A stretch of 18,161 nucleotides of DNA from Sandaracinaceae bacterium (GTDB lineage Bacteria; Myxococcota_A; Polyangia; Polyangiales; Sandaracinaceae). The translations under genes were made by a program, and so were the position numbers. Shown in pieces: positions 14,282-18,161 of the stretch. A model generated the notes under the pieces. That model was not told where the DNA came from. It searched no databases and worked only from the letters and a program-made list of their open reading frames with translations. Each line of letters starts with the position of its first letter. Position 1 is the first letter of the stretch. The stretch is from contig JANWYL010000028.1 of assembly GCA_025056955.1 (NCBI GenBank), positions 1-18,161 of the forward strand. The letters run 5' to 3'.

Positions 14282-14926
14282 ATGTGGCCATCGATCTTCT
14301 GGGGCCTTGTTGACCTTCTCGCTCCTCCTCGCTGCTTGAGTTGTTGGGTCGAACTTGAGCCTGGCGGCCACGGCTTTTGTCGGCCTTGCAATGAGTTGCT
14401 TGAACCCACCCAGGGTTCAGAAGCAGCGCTTGCTGCCTATTTTTACGTTGGCCCAATTGCCCAGGCCGTCAAAGCCCTCAAATTTGAAGGGCGCTCAGAA
14501 GTTGCGCCTTTTCTTGCCCGTCTGATTTGCCCCTTCATCCAATCCTTGCGCTTGAATGTGGATGCGATTGTGCCTGTGCCATTGCACCAGGAACGCTTGC
14601 GAGAGCGTGGCTATGATCAAGTCGGCTTGATTGCAAGGGCCTTGGCTCGTTTGCTCCGCATTCCTGTCCACCACAGCGCGCTTGTGCGCACTCGGCCCAC
14701 AGAGGCTCAGAGCAAATTGGGGAGAGAAGCCCGCCTCGAAAACGTAAAAGGCGCATTCGCTTTGCACCACAACTTCAATGCAAAGGGAGGTCGCTTTCTT
14801 TTGCTCGATGATGTGCGAACAACCGGTGCGACCATTTCCGAGGCCGAAAAGGCGCTTCGGGAAGGAGGAGCCCTCTTTGTGCATGGCTTTGCTGTGGCGA
14901 TCACTCCCAAAGACCTGTCTGTTTAG
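14282..14926 (+). CDS. comF: ComF family phosphoribosyltransferase-like protein
   Basis: A 214-residue protein with the ComF layout: an N-terminal zinc-ribbon (PPRCLSCWVELEPGGHGFCRPC, about 16-38; two Cys pairs), the family segment FYVGPIAQAVKALKFEGR, the VPVPLHQERLRERGYDQ motif, and the PRPP-binding loop FLLLDDVRTTGAT near residue 180. ComF proteins are needed for DNA uptake in naturally competent bacteria such as Bacillus and Haemophilus. The enzymatic reaction is not established. The length is usual for the family. No Shine-Dalgarno is evident at ATG 14282, but homology begins there. It is 88 bases behind the E2 gene and convergent with the next lipoprotein gene, 31 bases away. No clear terminator is seen in that gap. 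Confidence 0.88.
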   Translation: MWPSIFWGLVDLLAPPRCLSCWVELEPGGHGFCRPCNELLEPTQGSEAALAAYFYVGPIAQAVKALKFEGRSEVAPFLARLICPFIQSLRLNVDAIVPVPLHQERLRERGYDQVGLIARALARLLRIPVHHSALVRTRPTEAQSKLGREARLENVKGAFALHHNFNAKGGRFLLLDDVRTTGATISEAEKALREGGALFVHGFAVAITPKDLSV

Positions 14927-14957
14927 TTAGAAAAACAGCCCGCTTGGTGCTTCGGTT

Positions 14958-15890
14958 CTAGGGGCCGGCTGCCTTTGGTTCCATGGCTTCCCGCAGGCTT
15001 TCTCCTTTTTGAATTGCATTCTCAATCCACTCGCCTTGTGATTGAGCTGGAAGAATCGCCCTCAAATCAGTGGCCACTCGCTCTGCCTCGCCCTCTCTTC
15101 CGTAGGCTTTGGCTCCAACGAGGGTCATTGCCGCAATTCGCTGCGCCTCATTCACATCGCCCTTCCTTATCGCTTCACCCAGTTTTGCCTGCCATTGTTT
15201 GAGGAATTGACGAAATTGCGCGGGAGATAAAAGAGATGGCACCCAAATCTTCCTTTCATCCAGTCGAAGCAGCACAGGGAGGCGGATGTAGATGGGGTTT
15301 TCGCCATTTTCAACCATGAATTCGGCGCTGAGCCATGCCTCAAAGCGGCCATCTCCATCGATGTCTTCAAGTCGTTCGATGCACGAGGCGGGATCAAGCC
15401 CCCTCTGCTCTGCCCAAATCGGGCTCAGGCCGCCATCTTGGCGCAATTGGATGACGAGCAGGCATTCCCTTTCGCTTTCGATGCGAGCAATCACAATTTC
15501 CGGCTGACCGTCTCCGGTTAAGTCTTCCCCTGTTATCGCATCGAGTTCCCAAAGCCATTCCTGTGAGGCCTCTCTGTCGAGCACGAGCACCAGGCCCCGT
15601 TGGGTGACCACTCGGATGGCTTGTCGCCCTTCGAATGGCTTTTCAAAGCAAGCGGCCGAAGCGTATTCCCCATCCCACCGCCTGTGTTGGACAAAGCCTT
15701 GGCTTTGAAGTGCTTTGGTGATTTCATCCATAAAGAGACGAGGAACGACTCCCACTTTCAACCAGTCTTCTGGTGAAAGCCAGCTGCCCCTCGAGGCATG
15801 GCAAGCGCACGCAAGCAAAGCTCCAAAACCCAAAGACAGCAATTTGCCCTTTGCTTGGCTTTGGGCTTTGTTGGGGTCTTTTCGGGACAT
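14958..15890 (-). CDS. Predicted lipoprotein with FG-GAP/VCBS-like DxDGDG motifs
   Basis: Not assigned to a functional family. The 310-residue product starts with a long polar n-region, then a hydrophobic core LLSLGFGALLAC that forms a plausible lipobox (Cys at about residue 28), suggesting membrane anchoring. Two aspartate-rich motifs, EDLTGDGQPEIVIA and EDIDGDGRFEAWL, sit about 40 residues apart and resemble the calcium-binding loops of FG-GAP/VCBS beta-propeller repeats. Only two are visible, so a full propeller is unlikely. The C-terminal 80 residues look helical (QFRQFLKQWQAKLGEAIRKG...). It is divergent from smpB across a 56-base gap and convergent with comF. GGGAAAG lies roughly ten bases upstream of ATG 15890. 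Confidence 0.7.
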   Translation of the reverse strand: MSRKDPNKAQSQAKGKLLSLGFGALLACACHASRGSWLSPEDWLKVGVVPRLFMDEITKALQSQGFVQHRRWDGEYASAACFEKPFEGRQAIRVVTQRGLVLVLDREASQEWLWELDAITGEDLTGDGQPEIVIARIESERECLLVIQLRQDGGLSPIWAEQRGLDPASCIERLEDIDGDGRFEAWLSAEFMVENGENPIYIRLPVLLRLDERKIWVPSLLSPAQFRQFLKQWQAKLGEAIRKGDVNEAQRIAAMTLVGAKAYGREGEAERVATDLRAILPAQSQGEWIENAIQKGESLREAMEPKAAGP

Positions 15891-15946
15891 TTGGCAGTTG
15901 CTTTCCCAGCGCTCGCCAAAAAATATCGAGCCATTGGCAGCAGGTC

Positions 15947-16429
15947 ATGGCAACCAAACAACAGTCACAATTTGAGCGCCTTGTGGCTCGCAATCCGCGA
16001 GTAGAGCAGCGTTTTGAGATCGAAGAACGGCTAGAGGCTGGGCTTGTGCTTACGGGATCTGAGGTCAAGTCGCTGCGCGCAGGGCATGTGAGCCTCGAGG
16101 GAGGATACGCCACAATTGAAGATGATGGCTGCTTTTTGTGCGACGTGTACTTTGCTCCCTACTCCCAATCAGGGGTGTGGGGGCACGATCCACGTCGCAA
16201 GCGCAGGCTCCTCCTCCATCGCCGAGAGATTGAGCGCTGGAGGGGTCGGGTGGCAATGAAGGGATACACCATCGTTCCGCTTCGCATCTACTTCAAGCAA
16301 CGCTGGGCAAAAGTCGAGTTGGGCTTGGCCAAAGGAAAAAAAATCCACGACCAACGAGAACGGATTCGTGCTGAGATTGCCCGAAATGAAGCTCGAGAAG
16401 CAATGCAGCGCTTCAAAGGAGGAAGATAG
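15947..16429 (+). CDS. smpB: SsrA (tmRNA)-binding protein SmpB
   Basis: A 160-residue protein of typical SmpB length. SmpB binds tmRNA and brings it to stalled ribosomes for trans-translation. Conserved features: N-terminal NPRVEQRFEIEERLEAGLVLTGSEVKSLRAGHVSLEGGYA, the central YFAPYSQSG...HDPRRKRRLLLHRREI, the GYTIVPLRIYFK strand, and the basic C-terminal tail VELGLAKGKKIHDQRERIR, which enters the ribosomal mRNA channel. ATG 15947 is where the family homology starts; the upstream open frame overlaps the divergent lipoprotein gene on the other strand. The tmRNA gene itself is not seen in the window. The next gene starts five bases after the stop. Confidence 0.95.
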   Translation: MATKQQSQFERLVARNPRVEQRFEIEERLEAGLVLTGSEVKSLRAGHVSLEGGYATIEDDGCFLCDVYFAPYSQSGVWGHDPRRKRRLLLHRREIERWRGRVAMKGYTIVPLRIYFKQRWAKVELGLAKGKKIHDQRERIRAEIARNEAREAMQRFKGGR

Positions 16430-16433
16430 AACA

Positions 16434-16730
16434 ATGACCATTCAATTGCGCTATTCAAACCACGAAGGAAAAAACACCAAATACGAAAGTGGCATTTTAA
16501 ATTTTGAAGGTCCTTATCCTTTGGCACCAGGCATGCCTTTTGAGATCCACATCCGTAAAGGCGAAGAAGCTCACCTTTTTCAAGCCCGTGCGCTTGGCTC
16601 ATCAAAACAATCACAAGATCCTCCTACCTATCGCATTCGCGCGCGGCTTGTCAATGTTCGCCGCGAACAACGAGAGTGGCTTGAGCGCATGTGCACAGGC
16701 ATCGGGGATAATAGGGAGGAGCATTTTTAA
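16434..16730 (+). CDS. Small hypothetical protein, possibly PilZ-like
   Basis: A 98-residue soluble protein (MTIQLRYSNHEGKNTKYESG...) whose start is four bases after the smpB stop. AGGAGG, inside the smpB 3' end, lies upstream at a somewhat long distance. The spacing implies co-transcription and coupling with smpB. The pattern of alternating strands (GPYPLAPGMPFEIHIRKG, LFQARALGSS, YRIRARLVNVRREQREWLERM) resembles the C-terminal half of PilZ domains, but the c-di-GMP signature motifs RxxxR and D/NxSxxG are absent. The PilZ suggestion is therefore weak and no function is assigned. The stop is eight bases before the start of the membrane glycosyltransferase gene. Confidence 0.6.
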   Translation: MTIQLRYSNHEGKNTKYESGILNFEGPYPLAPGMPFEIHIRKGEEAHLFQARALGSSKQSQDPPTYRIRARLVNVRREQREWLERMCTGIGDNREEHF

Positions 16731-16738
16731 GTCTTCAG

Positions 16739-18161
16739 ATGCCGAGCTTTTTTCACGTTATTCACGGTTTTTTCTTTTTTTCAACCATCTATTTGGCTTC
16801 TCTATCGATTGCTTACGCTTCTGTTCCAACTACTGGAATTGCCAGATTCGAACAGAGCACCTGTGCATTTGCCTTCTCGATAAGCATTTTCTTAATGTTA
16901 TGTGGAAGCATTGCTGGTATATCAGGAATCGCTTCCTTCAGGAAATTCAAATGGCCAAGCCGAGAAGATGTTCAACAAGTTTTCCCAGCACTACTGACCA
17001 TCTTACCAATTGGGATTGTCAATGAATTGTGGATCAGAGCATGTTTGATAATTGGCGCCATCCTACTGCTCCCAAGCGAATGCCTGAGTCAGGTCGTTTT
17101 TCACAAAACAAATGAACGAGGGCGGGGCCGCTTTGATCTTTATGGAGTTGGTTTGATCCTTACAGCGGTTTTGATTGGGTGTGTCTACATTGCTTTGGCA
17201 TTCGACTCTCCATGTCGTCACAGCAGTGACGCTGCTTACTACTACGGCGTGGCAAAATGGATGGCGAACCATAAGCGACTCGAAGAGCCCATCGTATGGC
17301 ATTTTTTGTGTCCGCCTGCCTCCGTAGTGCACGAAGCTTTCGATTACTGGCAAGGCTTTGTTTCGTTTTGGCTGTTTCTTGCGTTTTTAGTTGTTGAGCC
17401 AAACCACCTGAATGGCTCGATCGCTATGGCGATTCTCTCAAGCTTGACCTTAATCCTATTTGCTTTTGCTTTGATTCATTTGCCACTTCGCAGTCGTCCA
17501 GCCCAGTTGGTTGGGTTGCTATCTTTTGGTTTTTCTCAAGCCCTTCACACTTTTCGTGTGGATACAGAGTCCCCTATTGCTTTTCAATTTGTACTGATTC
17601 TTGTTCTGCTATTGATGATTCACCAAAAACTTGTGTTGGCCACTTTGTGTTCTTTTTTGATTGTCTGGGCTCGAGCAGATGGCCTCTGGACTTTACTTGT
17701 GCTTCTTGTATGGATTCACGTGATTATCTGGAAGAAAAAAAATGGTTCGGCCTACTTGGCATCAAGAGAACACACCCTTTTTTTCCTGTTGATGGTTACT
17801 TGTTTGATTGGACATGCCTTATTCAATTTTTATCGTTTTGGAGAAATCACTCCCCCTGGTTCAAAGCGCGTGTTATTTGTTCCATACTACGATGCGATCT
17901 ACGAATGGGGGCGTTTGCATATAGCTGATTGGCATTCATGGATTCGTAGACATTTGATGTGGGAGTTTTTAGAGGCATCTTTCCAAGCAGTGTATGTTGC
18001 TTATTCCATCAATGATTTTGTTTTAAATTCAAAGCTCTTAATTTGGACGCTGCCTCTTGGTTATCTTTTACTGTTATCAAAGAACAGTTTTGAAAAATCA
18101 GGAATTGCGATTTTATGCTTGTTGTTAAGCACTTTTGTTCCAGTTGCAATTGCATGGACTG
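16739..18161 (+). CDS. Polytopic GT39-like membrane glycosyltransferase (3' end outside window)
   Basis: The frame is open from ATG 16739 to the right edge without a stop, giving 474 visible residues. The N-terminal part has several hydrophobic helices (FFFFSTIYLASLSIAYA; AFAFSISIFLMLCGSIAG; ACLIIGAILLLP; YGVGLILTAVLIGCVYIALAF). After helix 4 comes a periplasmic-loop-like segment SSDAAYYYGVAKWMANHKRL (Asp164), then IVWHFLCPPASVVHEAFDYW, more helices, WARADGLWTLLVLL, and NFYRFGEITPPGSKR. An acidic residue just after the first extracytoplasmic entry and the YYY..A pattern fit polyprenyl-phosphate-sugar-dependent glycosyltransferases (GT39/ArnT-like), but the sugar and acceptor are unknown. Codons are much richer in T/A at third positions than in the neighbouring genes. 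AGGGAGGAG at 16712-16720 is rather far from the ATG. The C-terminal domain is not visible. Confidence 0.8.
   Translation, partial: MPSFFHVIHGFFFFSTIYLASLSIAYASVPTTGIARFEQSTCAFAFSISIFLMLCGSIAGISGIASFRKFKWPSREDVQQVFPALLTILPIGIVNELWIRACLIIGAILLLPSECLSQVVFHKTNERGRGRFDLYGVGLILTAVLIGCVYIALAFDSPCRHSSDAAYYYGVAKWMANHKRLEEPIVWHFLCPPASVVHEAFDYWQGFVSFWLFLAFLVVEPNHLNGSIAMAILSSLTLILFAFALIHLPLRSRPAQLVGLLSFGFSQALHTFRVDTESPIAFQFVLILVLLLMIHQKLVLATLCSFLIVWARADGLWTLLVLLVWIHVIIWKKKNGSAYLASREHTLFFLLMVTCLIGHALFNFYRFGEITPPGSKRVLFVPYYDAIYEWGRLHIADWHSWIRRHLMWEFLEASFQAVYVAYSINDFVLNSKLLIWTLPLGYLLLLSKNSFEKSGIAILCLLLSTFVPVAIAWT

Noticed and set aside
16504..17025. Plus-strand open frame of 173 codons across the start of the glycosyltransferase gene
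   Set aside because: It overlaps the 98-residue gene and the glycosyltransferase in a different frame. The glycosyltransferase frame gives coherent membrane helices and stays open to the window edge.

Overview
The window looks like chromosomal DNA from a member of Myxococcota, probably related to the Polyangia. The evidence is a Gly-rich protein ending in an AgmX/PglI-type C-terminal domain, an FHA plus sigma-54-activator-like regulator, two lipoproteins (one with a Cys-rich tail), an SseB-like protein, and a branched-chain 2-oxoacid dehydrogenase cluster of the kind known from the Myxococcus esg locus. By eye the base composition is clearly less GC-rich than in typical free-living myxobacteria. 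Together with one eroded gene and two enzymes missing catalytic parts, this would fit a lineage undergoing gene erosion. The taxonomic assignment is inference.

Layout, left to right. (1) 2-1733, plus strand: the C-terminal end of an AgmX/PglI-domain protein, then the rRNA cytosine methyltransferase gene rsmB. (2) 1947-3323, minus strand: an Xaa-Pro aminopeptidase, convergent with rsmB and divergent from the next block. (3) 3389-7097, plus strand: an FHA/AAA+/Fis regulator, a fused shikimate kinase/3-dehydroquinate synthase 8 bases behind it, and a lipoprotein. (4) 7098-8738, minus strand: a divergent AGCS-type (Na+:alanine symporter) membrane protein that abuts the lipoprotein tail to tail. 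Upstream of it, about 8751-9680 on the minus strand, lies the wreck of a gene with three in-frame stops that ends 12 bases before the transporter start. (5) 9821-14926, plus strand: an SseB-like protein, E1-alpha-like, E1-beta and E2 of a branched-chain 2-oxoacid dehydrogenase complex, then a ComF-family phosphoribosyltransferase. No E3 gene is present. (6) 14958-15890, minus strand: a lipoprotein with FG-GAP/VCBS-like DxDGDG motifs. (7) 15947-18161, plus strand: smpB, a 98-residue unknown protein, and a large polytopic GT39-like glycosyltransferase that runs off the right edge with visibly more AT-rich codon use.

The most notable observations are two apparent pseudoenzymes. The E1-alpha subunit (10828-11688) keeps the family fold but has lost the GxG glycines, the metal-binding Asn and the whole catalytic/phosphorylation loop, although its E1-beta and E2 partners look intact. 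The FHA-AAA+ regulator (3389-4645) lacks the GAFTGA sigma-54 contact loop and has Arg in place of the Walker B Glu. No RNA genes, insertion sequences, CRISPR arrays or convincing intrinsic terminators were recognised.
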